Shown one piece after another: positions 9,935 to 19,865 of a stretch of 64,000 nucleotides of DNA. The notes beneath the pieces are model-generated. The model was not told where the DNA came from. It ran no database searches and worked only from the letters and a program-made list of their open reading frames with translations. Each line of letters opens with the position of its first letter. Position 1 is the first letter of the stretch. Location: NCBI GenBank assembly GCA_900128395.1, contig LT649240.1:1-64000 (forward strand), given 5' to 3'. Origin of the DNA: Stramenopiles sp. TOSAG23-2 (taxonomy: Eukaryota > Sar). The translations under genes and the position numbers were made by a program.

Positions 9935-10661
9935 ATGATATATATATATGATACTTGAAAAAAAGATACGCGTATTTTTTTTAAATTTTAAATATATACC
10001 TGTAAGGGGTATTAAAACAAAAAGGAGAGAAGAGCGGTGGTGCCAATTTTAGAGGGGAAATTGTTTTTATTATTCGTATGGTCTGTATGTGTATACGTGT
10101 GTGTGTGTGTGTATTCTTTTAAAAAATATAAAAAAAATACTTTTTATTTTATAGTGTATGATAGATAGAGACTAGATATTTATTAATATGATATAGATAT
10201 TTATATTCTCTTACTCATATATATGTGTTTTTCTCTTACTCATATATATATATATATATTTATAATATATTATATTATAAAAATATAAAAAAGAGTATTC
10301 GTACGAAACTTCGTATTAGCTTGCGGCGGCGCAAGAGAGCTTTATTAAATAGTAGGAGTAAATCCTTCTTAGATTGCGAGGATTAACAAGATATTATTCC
10401 TGAGATTGAGAGTATTGAGCGTACGAGTTCGTATGATAGTATTTACCACCGGGAACTAAAATTATTATATCAAAATAAACTTTATAGATTTTAACCATCT
10501 CATATTATAAAATAAAAAAATGTATTAATTTAAAAAATGTACGCACACACATATATATTTTGTTTTAAAAAAAACTCTTTTTTTTACGCCCTCTCGGTAC
10601 GTACAAAACAAAACACACAGTGGGCACCACATCAGCCAGCATGAGGTTTTTATATAGAGAA
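9935..10661. other. Convergent 3' gap with microsatellites, hairpins and a dispersed-repeat copy
   Basis: Between the ends of rhodanese and amylase. It holds GT and AT microsatellites, two TACGA-type hairpins (10302-10315 and 10422-10433) and a copy of a dispersed family at about 10325-10510. Confidence 0.6.
10325..10510 (+). repeat. Dispersed 3'-gap family, copy 1
   Basis: Shares ordered blocks with 45950-46165 (inverted) and 62140-62300: AGAGCTTTA, TATTATTCCTGAGATTGAG, TATTGAGC, GGGAACTAAAATTATTATAT and AGATTTTAACCATC. The blocks are separated by variable spacers. Confidence 0.65.
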
Positions 10662-12185
10662 TTATACTGGAACATAAATTTTACTTTCACCTTTTGCTAA
10701 ATAAATACCAAAACTAATACCATTCTCATTCTCATTTTTATTATTACTTTTTTCACCTAAGCGTCCAATACGTTTAACAGTATCACTACTACTACTACCA
10801 CTACCAATAGTAATACAATCACTATTATCTGCATAAAATACATTGCATATTTTTGTACCAGCAGCATATGGATGATATGTTATAGTTCGTTGAATATTTT
10901 TATTACTACCTTGGTTTGTAACCAATACTAATGCATCTCCACGTGTAAATGCTAGAAATTCATCATCTAAATATCTTTCTACTTGATTTTCTTGCCATAA
11001 TTTCATTTTAGCACGATATTTCAATATAGTTTGTATTAAAACATACATTTCCGTTTGCGTATTGAAGCCATAATTCCATAATGGTGCACGATTTGCCGGA
11101 TCTTGCGTACCTTCTAACCATTGTTCCGTTCCATAATATACAATTGGTATACCTTGCGTCATCAAAACAAATGTAATAGCCGCTTCATACATTTTTCTAT
11201 CTTGTTGTATTGATAAAAATCTTGGATTGTCATGATTATCAATGAATGTACCTAATATCGTTACATCGTGGAATGAGGTTTGGTAATTTCCCAACATATC
11301 ATGGATTTGCCTGAATGATTGTCCTTTTGCAAACACATTTAATATGGAATAATATAATGGATAGCTCAATGTACCATCAACACCAGGTGCATTTGTACCA
11401 GGACTAGTCGATTGATAGCTTGAAACATAACCAACATCGCCATTATTTACTTCTCCAACACTGTATACACCACTTGCTTTTTTAAAACCACCCCAAAATT
11501 GTTTATTTACTTCACATACGGTATCGATACGGATACCATCGAATGAATAATTTGCTACAAGTTGATGGATCCAAGTGGTCAATATGTTAGAAACGATTGG
11601 ATTCGATTGATTTAAATCTGGAAGACCAACTAATCTGCAAAGTTCAACTTGATTTTGATTGGTGAAATCATCGATATTACAATATTGTGGACAGGAGTCA
11701 CAATTGTGATAGGAAGAAGGATCTGCTAATGGGGCAAATTCAGCAGATGGGGCACCATAACCCATATGATTACCAACAACATCTACCATGACCCAAATAT
11801 CACGTTTATGGCATTCACTAATCAATAATTCCAAATCAGAAGCAGTACCAAAATTGGAATTGATTTTATTGATATTTCGTGCCCAATATCCATGATATCC
11901 ACCATCTGTATTATCTACGACAGGTGATATCCATATAGCGTCAAAACCCATACCTTGTATATAATCTAATTTAGATACAATGCCAGAAAATGTTCCACCA
12001 CAATATGACCCTAAATTGTTGCACGTCGGTGTATTAGCTGATCCATAAAATCTATCAGTTAATAATTGATAAATTGTACGGGAACGCCAATCAGCTGCAC
12101 TTGCTGCATGTGTATATGTTATTGTTGTTGATACGGTCAGTAACAATATTATTTTTGCAAATGGGAAAATATTTGTAATATGCAT
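10662..12185 (-). CDS. Secreted alpha-amylase, GH13 (fungal TAKA-type)
   Basis: 507 aa. The N-terminal hydrophobic segment (FAKIILLLTVSTTITYTHAA) is a signal peptide, and the mature domain starts near WRSRTIYQLLTDRFYG. Conserved regions follow in order: DVVGNHMGY (region I), GIRIDTV with the nucleophile Asp near residue 217, SVGEVNNGD with the acid/base Glu near 244, and FIDNHDNPRF with the third Asp near 313. Cysteines in TCNNLGSYCGG and the CDSCPQYC loop match the fungal-type disulfides. A C-terminal beta domain is present; there is no starch-binding domain. It would hydrolyse starch outside the cell or in a food vacuole. Confidence 0.94.
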   Translation of the reverse strand: MHITNIFPFAKIILLLTVSTTITYTHAASAADWRSRTIYQLLTDRFYGSANTPTCNNLGSYCGGTFSGIVSKLDYIQGMGFDAIWISPVVDNTDGGYHGYWARNINKINSNFGTASDLELLISECHKRDIWVMVDVVGNHMGYGAPSAEFAPLADPSSYHNCDSCPQYCNIDDFTNQNQVELCRLVGLPDLNQSNPIVSNILTTWIHQLVANYSFDGIRIDTVCEVNKQFWGGFKKASGVYSVGEVNNGDVGYVSSYQSTSPGTNAPGVDGTLSYPLYYSILNVFAKGQSFRQIHDMLGNYQTSFHDVTILGTFIDNHDNPRFLSIQQDRKMYEAAITFVLMTQGIPIVYYGTEQWLEGTQDPANRAPLWNYGFNTQTEMYVLIQTILKYRAKMKLWQENQVERYLDDEFLAFTRGDALVLVTNQGSNKNIQRTITYHPYAAGTKICNVFYADNSDCITIGSGSSSSDTVKRIGRLGEKSNNKNENENGISFGIYLAKGESKIYVPV

Positions 12186-12861
12186 ATTTTATTATGTATT
12201 ATATATAATATTTCAATTTTATAATTTCTTTTGCTTTAGTACGTATATATATGTTTTTTATAGTTTCTATTTTTATAAAGGTATTATTAGAATTAGTTTT
12301 TAATTCTTTTTTTGTTGTTGTGTTCTATGTATCTCTGTTATTATCTCTGTTATATTATAATATATATATGTAGGCTAGACATAATAAATTTGTGGTTCCT
12401 CTGATGATAATGTGATGATGTAGCACGTGCGCACGTGCATGCCCGCATGGAGAGAAGATCGAGAGTTGTGGTGGATTTTTATTATAGTTAAAAATCCCTT
12501 AATATTTATTAATTTTTTTGTCCAGGCAGTTGCCCAGAGGTGTTAAAACATGATTCGCTGTGTCGCTGTGTGAATTCTGGAATGACCTCTGGGAAATTAT
12601 TCTTTTTTACTTGCAACTATAATATACCAGGTACCAGGTATTAGATCTATACAGTATTATACTTCGGTAGACGACTACGCACTCCTCATTAGCATCGAAA
12701 TACAACAATTAAAAAACTCATCAATCCGATACTTGTAGAAGATTATCCACACACACAAACAAACTTTTCTACTATATATATATATATATATATATCAATC
12801 AAAAAAGCACTAATCACAATCTTAAACAATAGCAATAAATAAACAAGAAAATAATAATACA
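12186..12861. promoter_or_regulatory. Divergent promoter region with paired G-boxes and ACCAGGTA motifs
   Basis: Between amylase and the bZIP gene. Two CACGTG sites (12424-12429 and 12432-12437) form one palindrome; two overlapping ACCAGGTA copies lie at 12626-12640. TATA runs at 12770-12795 precede the bZIP ATG. Confidence 0.45.
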
Positions 12862-14427
12862 ATGGCGGCAGCTGAAATTATGAATTTACATACAAATTTC
12901 TTTGATGAAGTGTATGAAAGTAATTTTATGATGAAGGGAAAAAAAAGTGAGGAAAATGAAAATATTGAAACAAAAAATGTTAATTCAACATTATTCACGT
13001 CAAAAGTCAATAATACATTTGTTGATAAGTCAAAATTATTGCGAATATCTAGTGTTGATTCAAGCGAGGATCAAATTGTTTCTTCTTCAGATTTTGAAAG
13101 CGGTTCCTCCCCGTTAACTGATACAACAAATGAAGATGATGTAGATTGGGATTATCTAAGTGAAGAAGATGAAAATGATGATGTAGATTGGGATTATAAT
13201 AATGATAATAATAAAAGTCAAAAAAATATATTATCTCTTGATAGTGACGAGGATGACGAAGACGATGATATGAGTAATACAATCTTTTCAAATAAATTAC
13301 TACAACCACGACAATCGTCTATGATATGTACATCAAGTGATAATAATCATACTGTACAAAACATAAGAAATGAAAACAAGAATACTATTGCTGCTGCTGT
13401 TACTACTACTACTACTAGCGCCAACACCACCAACAACAGCAATGTTAATAATCAAACAACATGGAATCCATTTGGTATCCCAATACCACCAGCATTAGTA
13501 TGGTTTACTGTGATGAAACAACAAATAAATCAATTACCTATAACACGCCAAGATGTAACTGTTACACATAGTAATCATGATCATCAACATGTTGACGATG
13601 ATGCAACATCAATACAAACGTTATCAAATAGTGGAAATATATCAATCACTACTAATACTACTAATAATAATATAGAAACAACACTATCACCACCATTAAA
13701 TAATAATAATAACAATGTAGTAATAATGAAAAAGAAGAAGAATAGAAAACCATTTACAAAAGAGGAAAGAAAACAACGTAATCGTGAGGCTGCTGCAGAA
13801 TCACGTATAAAAAAGAAACAACAACTTGCAGATTTAAATAATGAAATTTTACGATTAAAAAATTTAGTATTACATAAAGATAAACATATTGAAAAATTAA
13901 CAAATGAAAATTTAATGTTAAAATCACAACTTGGTTTAAAGACGAACAACAACAATAATAACAATAGTAATGATGACGATGCGACACAACAACAACCACC
14001 TCGAAAACGGAAACGTATTATTACAAATAATAATAATAATAATATGATCAAAAATTCATTGAAAATTGGTGTTGCATGTTCAATGGCAATGTGTTTGTTT
14101 ACGGAGGATGGTACAACTACTGCATTTGTTTTTGATCACGTTTCACATGTACATAATAATATATTATTGATGAAATTTACGAATTGGTTTTTTACGTTGA
14201 CAATATTTACTATGTTTTTATTTTCGTATATTGTGATAAATTTTGAGTTGAAAAAATGTAAAGAAAAAACAACAAAATTTTTATTGCCATTATTTACTAC
14301 AACATCAAAAACGAGGAGTAAGACAAGTTGTAGTAATAATAATAATTACAATGAAAGAAAAGGAGTGAGGATAAGAAGAGATGAAGAAGATAATAAAGTT
14401 TTTACATATGGAAATCGTCGATTTTAA
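12862..14427 (+). CDS. Membrane-tethered bZIP transcription factor
   Basis: 521 aa. The N-terminal half is acidic and Asn/Thr-rich (DDVDWDY occurs twice near residues 93-110), as in an activation domain. Basic region at about 294-318: QRNREAAAESRIKKKQQ fits the N-x7-R/K bZIP signature. The leucine zipper heptads follow (LADLNNEILRLKNLVLHK, then IEKLTNENLMLKSQLGL). Near residues 441-463 is a strong hydrophobic segment (WFFTLTIFTMFLFSYIVI) followed by a basic tail, so the protein is probably anchored in the ER or nuclear membrane and released by proteolysis, as for ATF6 or plant bZIP28. This is inference from layout; no S1P site is identified. AAT/ACT repeats explain the poly-Asn and poly-Thr tracts. 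Confidence 0.88.
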   Translation: MAAAEIMNLHTNFFDEVYESNFMMKGKKSEENENIETKNVNSTLFTSKVNNTFVDKSKLLRISSVDSSEDQIVSSSDFESGSSPLTDTTNEDDVDWDYLSEEDENDDVDWDYNNDNNKSQKNILSLDSDEDDEDDDMSNTIFSNKLLQPRQSSMICTSSDNNHTVQNIRNENKNTIAAAVTTTTTSANTTNNSNVNNQTTWNPFGIPIPPALVWFTVMKQQINQLPITRQDVTVTHSNHDHQHVDDDATSIQTLSNSGNISITTNTTNNNIETTLSPPLNNNNNNVVIMKKKKNRKPFTKEERKQRNREAAAESRIKKKQQLADLNNEILRLKNLVLHKDKHIEKLTNENLMLKSQLGLKTNNNNNNNSNDDDATQQQPPRKRKRIITNNNNNNMIKNSLKIGVACSMAMCLFTEDGTTTAFVFDHVSHVHNNILLMKFTNWFFTLTIFTMFLFSYIVINFELKKCKEKTTKFLLPLFTTTSKTRSKTSCSNNNNYNERKGVRIRRDEEDNKVFTYGNRRF

Positions 14428-14439
14428 AATATATAGGTG

Positions 14440-14472
<33 letters not shown>

Positions 14473-14765
14473 GGCTGTAATATTCTGATTAAAAAATATA
14501 AAAAAATATGTAAGTTAAACATGCATTAATTATACGTATCGTATAATTAATAAAATATTAAATTGCGAGGAGAGATTCAACATTATTACTGGGTTCCTAT
14601 TATTAAAAAGTGTTATATTACGTACGAAGCGTATTATTTTAAGATTTTTTAAATATCTCTCTCACTTCATGAATTGTTCGGTGTACGATCTCGTAAAATT
14701 TATACGCGTACGTATTACACACGTTTGTTTGTGTAATGATACTTCGTAAATGCGTACATTTTATT
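14428..14765. terminator. Convergent 3' gap with TACGA-type hairpins
   Basis: GT microsatellite at 14440-14470, then short inverted repeats TACG-AAG-CGTA (14623-14633) and TACGA-TC-TCGTA (14684-14695). Both neighbouring genes end here, so a 3'-end role is possible. Confidence 0.35.
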
Positions 14766-15536
14766 TTATGAAAAGTACAACCATAAAACAATTCTTGTCA
14801 TATTCAAATTTAATATTGTTAATAATAAATAAAATAATATTAACATACCAATTGGATATAAAAATAATTCTGTTTTCCCTAAAAATGACATGGAACGATA
14901 ACCTAAATGTGTTATATATAAATATAAAATTAAACCAAGGAAATGCAATGTATTTGCAACTAATGATGCAAAAAAAGTTTTTGTTAAAAGAAATGGCAAT
15001 AAAAAATATTGCAATACATGTGTTAATAAAAACATCACAAAAAATGAATTGCAATGTATATCAAATGCATATAACCATTCAACACTTTGCCCAGTATTTC
15101 CATGTGGATCATTGATACGCATATATTTATTTGCTGCATACCAACACGCAGTGGATATTGCAACACCAGACCCCAACAACGACATTAACCCATAAAAGGT
15201 CAATATCATCATGTCACCAAAAGTCGTTGCTGAAAATGCTACACCATATGCTATTGAAGTTACTAAAATGAAAAAAGTCAAGACAATTAAAAAAGCAGGA
15301 TCATCCCTTGCCCATTGTTTCTTCATACGATGTCTATATTGACTGAACGTATATACTTTCTTTGGATTAACCATTAAAAGTAACATCTGTGTGAATGTGT
15401 ATTCCCAATCCATTTGCGAACGTTGTAAAAACCTACGTAAAAAACGTGAAGTAGAAGAAGAACTTGTATTATTATTATTATTATTATTCTCAATATTCAT
15501 AAAATGAATATCAGAGGCTAAATTTCTTGTTGCCAT
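14766..15536 (-). CDS. UNC50: UNC-50 / GMH1 family Golgi membrane protein
   Basis: 256 aa, the usual family length. Hallmarks: RFLRRFLQRSQMDWEYTFTQ, then NPKKVY, YRHRMKKQWARDDPAF and IHCNSFF. About five hydrophobic segments follow residue 80. UNC-50 proteins sit in the Golgi and early secretory pathway and act in membrane-protein trafficking. A poly-Asn/Ser tract near residue 17 is the only oddity. Confidence 0.92.
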   Translation of the reverse strand: MATRNLASDIHFMNIENNNNNNNTSSSSTSRFLRRFLQRSQMDWEYTFTQMLLLMVNPKKVYTFSQYRHRMKKQWARDDPAFLIVLTFFILVTSIAYGVAFSATTFGDMMILTFYGLMSLLGSGVAISTACWYAANKYMRINDPHGNTGQSVEWLYAFDIHCNSFFVMFLLTHVLQYFLLPFLLTKTFFASLVANTLHFLGLILYLYITHLGYRSMSFLGKTELFLYPIGMLILFYLLLTILNLNMTRIVLWLYFS

Positions 15537-16264
15537 CTTCTTCTTTTAATCCTTTAATCTTTCAATGATTATTCTTTGATAATAACGATATAATATAAAT
15601 ATCTAATTGACAAAGTATATAATTAATATAGAAATAATGAATTAATATTATGTATCTATTGCTCTTTGGATCTCTTCTTAATTTATACCAAGTAGCATCT
15701 ACGGTGTGTTGTAAATATAGTTTCATAATCTCTGATTCAAATAAATCCAATAATAATAATTTGAAATAATAATAATAAAGGCACATGATGGCAACAATAA
15801 AAAATCATGATAAATCACAGTCTGGCAGTCTGGCAGTCCTGTAAAACAATCTAAAGCATAAGCAAGCAGAGTATGATGAGATTTCTCTGTATGCTACCAA
15901 GTACTTTATTCTCTATAAGTGGATGATAATAATGCTATCTCTATGCTATTGATGTCCACCATCACACTACTGGTGGTAGTATGGAGCACCATAAAAATCC
16001 TGTTATTGAATGGTGCAATGAATATGAATGAAAAAGTGGTGTGTAATTGTGTCTATTGTCTATTTATTAGTTTGTATATCTATCTACAACAGTATCTATC
16101 TATCTGGAAGAAGAGGTACAATAGACACAGACAATATTATAAATAATTAAATTAATATATATATACCAGAATCATCATCATCACTATTAGTATTGGAATA
16201 ACCACCATCTCTGTGTTAAGTACATACACACACACACACACATATATATAATAGATAATTTATT
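15537..16264. other. Divergent promoter gap, UNC50 / PDZ protein
   Basis: AT-rich. A short CTGGCAGT repeat occurs at 15824-15838 and a CA microsatellite sits just before the PDZ gene. No gene supported. Confidence 0.4.
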
Positions 16265-19200
16265 ATGTCAAATAATCCACCTGCACCACAATCAAATGCT
16301 ACGCTTACCATGCCGACAAATATTGTCAACACGGTAGCACCGGAAGCGGCAAATATGTTATCAAATTTTTGGGAAAAGAGTAAAAATGCTGATATTGAAA
16401 ATACTGTACAAACTTGGTTAAATGAATTGAAGAAATCTACACAGGCAATAAAGCCGGAAGATACATTAGGCGTTTTGAACAACGATACGAAGCAACATTT
16501 AGGTGATATGGTTGATGTTTTACAACGTTTAGTGAAAGAAAAATCATCTTCAAAAGCAGTTGATAATTTTTTAAAAAATAATAATGCAGAGTTAGGTGAT
16601 GCTTTGAAAGTATTGAAAAACGTTGGTGGACAGCTTGGCGAAGAATTTGGTGTTGGGGAAAGTGATTTGAACTTTGATGAATTGATGAGTGCAGGGGAAG
16701 GAATCGTTGGCAAATATAAGGAAAGAGCATCAATATTAGTTACAGATGGTACTAGTTTAATGGAACAGTTAGTTAATAGTGAGGAAGGGCAAGAAATTAA
16801 GAAAGAAGGTGAAAGTTTTTATAATGCTATATCAAATACGAAAGGTGCAAAAATGCTTATGGAAAGTGCGAAAAAAATTGCAACAAGTGAAAAAATGAAA
16901 AACGAAGTAGGAAAATTATTACAACAAGCACCTAGTTTTATTGAAACGACAGTTTCAGATGTCGAGACACAAATATCAGAATTAAAAGTAAAAGATTTGA
17001 CAAATGAAATTACGACTAATCTTGTTAATAATGATGATAGTGGTATTGCAAAGAAATTAATAAACGAAAATGAAGGTCAAGGTATCCTTCAAGATTTAAC
17101 AGATAGCAAAGCTGTACAAGATTTAAAAACAAATGCACTTAATACGATCAACGAAGTGAAAGGAAAAGGCGTAGGGAATACCATGGAAGAAGTGACTAGC
17201 GAGGTATTAGGAAAAGGTGAATCAATGTTGGAAGAATTTCGTGCAACTAGGAAAGGGCAACAAGTCATGGCAGAAGGTTTGAAATCCTTTCGAAAAAATG
17301 TTGCAAATAAAGATGCATTGGAAAGAGCTGTTAGTAATACCATGGAACAAATTGATGCACCTCGTTTAGTTGAATTGAGTGAAAAAGCATGGGAAGATGA
17401 AGATGCAAGGAGTGAATTATTTTTAAAGATTAGCGATGTGTTTTTGGAATTTTTATTAAAAAGTTTGCCCGCCGTTGCTATACCGCCAATATCTGGTGTT
17501 GATGATGATGTTGCATATACAATTGATGGGTTAGATATGTCTGGTTTTGTAATTGAGAAAGAAAATGTTAATTTATACATATGTACAAAGGAAGATGTTG
17601 AACAAGAGGATTGGGATGGTACAGTATTGAGGATAAATGCGACAGATATGAGAGCAGAATTTGCAAAAGTTATGTGGAGTTATCGTCAAAATTATTTTCC
17701 ATATATGTCTGGTCAAGGTTTAGCAAGTGCAACTATACAAGATGTTGATTTAGAATTGTCATTTAAATTAGTGAAAGAAACGAAATTAATCGATACAAAA
17801 AATGATAATAGTTATAATAATAATAATAACAATGATACGTCATCCATTAAACAAACATTAGTACCTCGTTTAGTATTAGCAAGCAATACATTGTCCATGG
17901 CAGAAATTGAATTAAATGAAAAAGGTTCAACGATTGGCTGGGTATATAATATGTTATTAGGTTTATTTGCCGATGTTGTGAAACGTTATATTATTTTAAA
18001 TGTCACGGAAGCATTGGATGTCTTAGTTGATGATTTTTTTGACAAATTAAGTACAGCTGCTGAGGCATTTAATATTGCACCAATATTGATGCGTTTAACA
18101 AATATTAATTTAAATACATTATCCCAATACGACCCAACAACTAGAAAAAAACGCGGCGCATCGTTAACGATCGCAGATGGCTCTACAGATGAATCGTCCA
18201 ACAAGCCATATAGTGTAACCTTTCGAGATGAAGGTAAGATTGGTTTGCGATTAGGTAGCGATCCAGCAATGCCCCATTTCGCAGTTGTCATTGCATTTAC
18301 AAGAGGTAAAAACGATGAGAAATTGCAAGCAGAGGCAAATGGCAATTTGCATATTGGCGATGCATTGATGGAGATCAATGGCAAAAAAGTAACGCAAATG
18401 CCATTGCAAAAAGTGTTACAAACCTTTCAAGCAGCAAAACGACCAACGACGTTGGTATTGTTGTCTACTGGAAAGCGTAGAGCTAGTGTAACGAGTGGAA
18501 GTGGTGGATCAAATACGAAACATGCTGTTGTGGAAGTTGCATTTGGCCCTGGTCCAATTGGGATGGAATTAACATCTAGAGAAAGTTCAGGTAAAAAATC
18601 GAAAGGCGCTATGATACGTTCCTTTAAAATGATGAAAGATGGAACGCAAGGTCCAGCAGAGCGTTGTGGAAAATTGCAACCATCGATGATTTTACATGCA
18701 TGTAACGATGAAATTGTAAATAATTATACATTTGAAGATATTATGAATTGTTTAAGGCAAGCGTCAAGGCCAATGGTATTAAAATTTTTGCATGATCCTG
18801 ATATTAAATTAACATTTCGCGAATCTGGTCCAATTGGTCTACGTCTTGGTAAATTTAAAGATTATATCGTCGTCACAGGCTTTGTAAATATTCGCGGACC
18901 TGGTGAATCAACTGGTGTCATTAAACAAGGTCATATTGTACATATGGTTGGTGGTAAACCATGCACAGTAACTGCTGGTTCAAAAAAAAATTGGGAATAT
19001 AAAATGATATTAAATGCATTGAGACGTTATCCACGCCCTATTATCATACGTTTTGGACCAGATATTGAAGATGTATGGGGTAATGACAATACGAGTGCAA
19101 CAAATGATAACAAGAACGATGATAAAAAAGCCCCATCATCACCATCATCACCTGGTTTTAGTAAAAAGAAGTTACCATCAGAGCCATTGAAATGGTGTGA

Positions 19201-19471
19201 TGTAACATTTGGACAAGGTGCATTAGGCATTACATTTAAAAAATTAGAAAATGGACGTACGATGGTTAACGGTTTTCCAAAATTACAAAGTCCAGCACAA
19301 AAACGTGGTGATATCATACGGCATGGTATGATTTTATTAAAATTAAATGGTGAAGAGATTGGCTCTTTATCTTTGGAAGAAGTCATAGGGCGTTTACGAA
19401 CGACACCACCACCACGTACATTGGTATTTCGTGATATGGATTTATACAATCGTATACATAAAATTAGGTGA
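16265..19471 (+). CDS. Large protein with TULIP-like middle region and four C-terminal PDZ domains
   Basis: 1068 aa, soluble. Residues 1-380 are helical with repeated amphipathic segments. Residues about 387-600 (LFLKISDVFLEFLLKSLPAV, then FPYMSGQGLASATIQDVDLE, and a helix ending LLGLFADVVKRYIIL) alternate long amphipathic strands and helices in a way that recalls BPI/TULIP lipid-binding modules; this is a weak structural guess. Four PDZ-type domains follow at about 649-735, 755-845, 846-935 and 976-1062, with carboxylate loops IGLRLG, IGMELT, IGLRLG and LGITFK. A likely role is a membrane- or lipid-associated scaffold. No signal peptide or membrane segment is seen. Confidence 0.82.
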   Translation: MSNNPPAPQSNATLTMPTNIVNTVAPEAANMLSNFWEKSKNADIENTVQTWLNELKKSTQAIKPEDTLGVLNNDTKQHLGDMVDVLQRLVKEKSSSKAVDNFLKNNNAELGDALKVLKNVGGQLGEEFGVGESDLNFDELMSAGEGIVGKYKERASILVTDGTSLMEQLVNSEEGQEIKKEGESFYNAISNTKGAKMLMESAKKIATSEKMKNEVGKLLQQAPSFIETTVSDVETQISELKVKDLTNEITTNLVNNDDSGIAKKLINENEGQGILQDLTDSKAVQDLKTNALNTINEVKGKGVGNTMEEVTSEVLGKGESMLEEFRATRKGQQVMAEGLKSFRKNVANKDALERAVSNTMEQIDAPRLVELSEKAWEDEDARSELFLKISDVFLEFLLKSLPAVAIPPISGVDDDVAYTIDGLDMSGFVIEKENVNLYICTKEDVEQEDWDGTVLRINATDMRAEFAKVMWSYRQNYFPYMSGQGLASATIQDVDLELSFKLVKETKLIDTKNDNSYNNNNNNDTSSIKQTLVPRLVLASNTLSMAEIELNEKGSTIGWVYNMLLGLFADVVKRYIILNVTEALDVLVDDFFDKLSTAAEAFNIAPILMRLTNINLNTLSQYDPTTRKKRGASLTIADGSTDESSNKPYSVTFRDEGKIGLRLGSDPAMPHFAVVIAFTRGKNDEKLQAEANGNLHIGDALMEINGKKVTQMPLQKVLQTFQAAKRPTTLVLLSTGKRRASVTSGSGGSNTKHAVVEVAFGPGPIGMELTSRESSGKKSKGAMIRSFKMMKDGTQGPAERCGKLQPSMILHACNDEIVNNYTFEDIMNCLRQASRPMVLKFLHDPDIKLTFRESGPIGLRLGKFKDYIVVTGFVNIRGPGESTGVIKQGHIVHMVGGKPCTVTAGSKKNWEYKMILNALRRYPRPIIIRFGPDIEDVWGNDNTSATNDNKNDDKKAPSSPSSPGFSKKKLPSEPLKWCDVTFGQGALGITFKKLENGRTMVNGFPKLQSPAQKRGDIIRHGMILLKLNGEEIGSLSLEEVIGRLRTTPPPRTLVFRDMDLYNRIHKIR

Positions 19472-19865
19472 TGTGTGAGAAGGGAAATGTATATTCTTAG
19501 TATTACTAATCGATAAAATTGATCTTCGTATTCTTATAGTTGTTAGTATATTATTTCTTATTCCAAATATTCTATTTATAATGCTATTTACATGCTATAT
19601 CGATCGATGCATCATCAAATCATCTTTCATCATCAACAACCACAAATATATACGATGAAGAAAGATGAACACATACATTTATATAAATACTGTACATAGA
19701 CGACTATAGATATTACTCGTCATCGTCTATATCATCGTTCTTTATATTAAGAATATATAACATTTTATATTGTAACATATAACAAATATAAATTACAGAG
19801 ATACACGTACAAACGTATATATATATACATATACAATTTGTATAGGTCATTTATTATTTTTAATA
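19472..19865. other. Gap upstream of cis-prenyltransferase
   Basis: AT-rich. No repeat or gene recognised. Confidence 0.4.

Noticed and set aside
13049-14051. Long antisense open frames opposite the bZIP gene
   Set aside because: They mirror AAT/ACT repeats (poly-Leu, poly-Tyr) and have no domain; shadows of the plus-strand gene.
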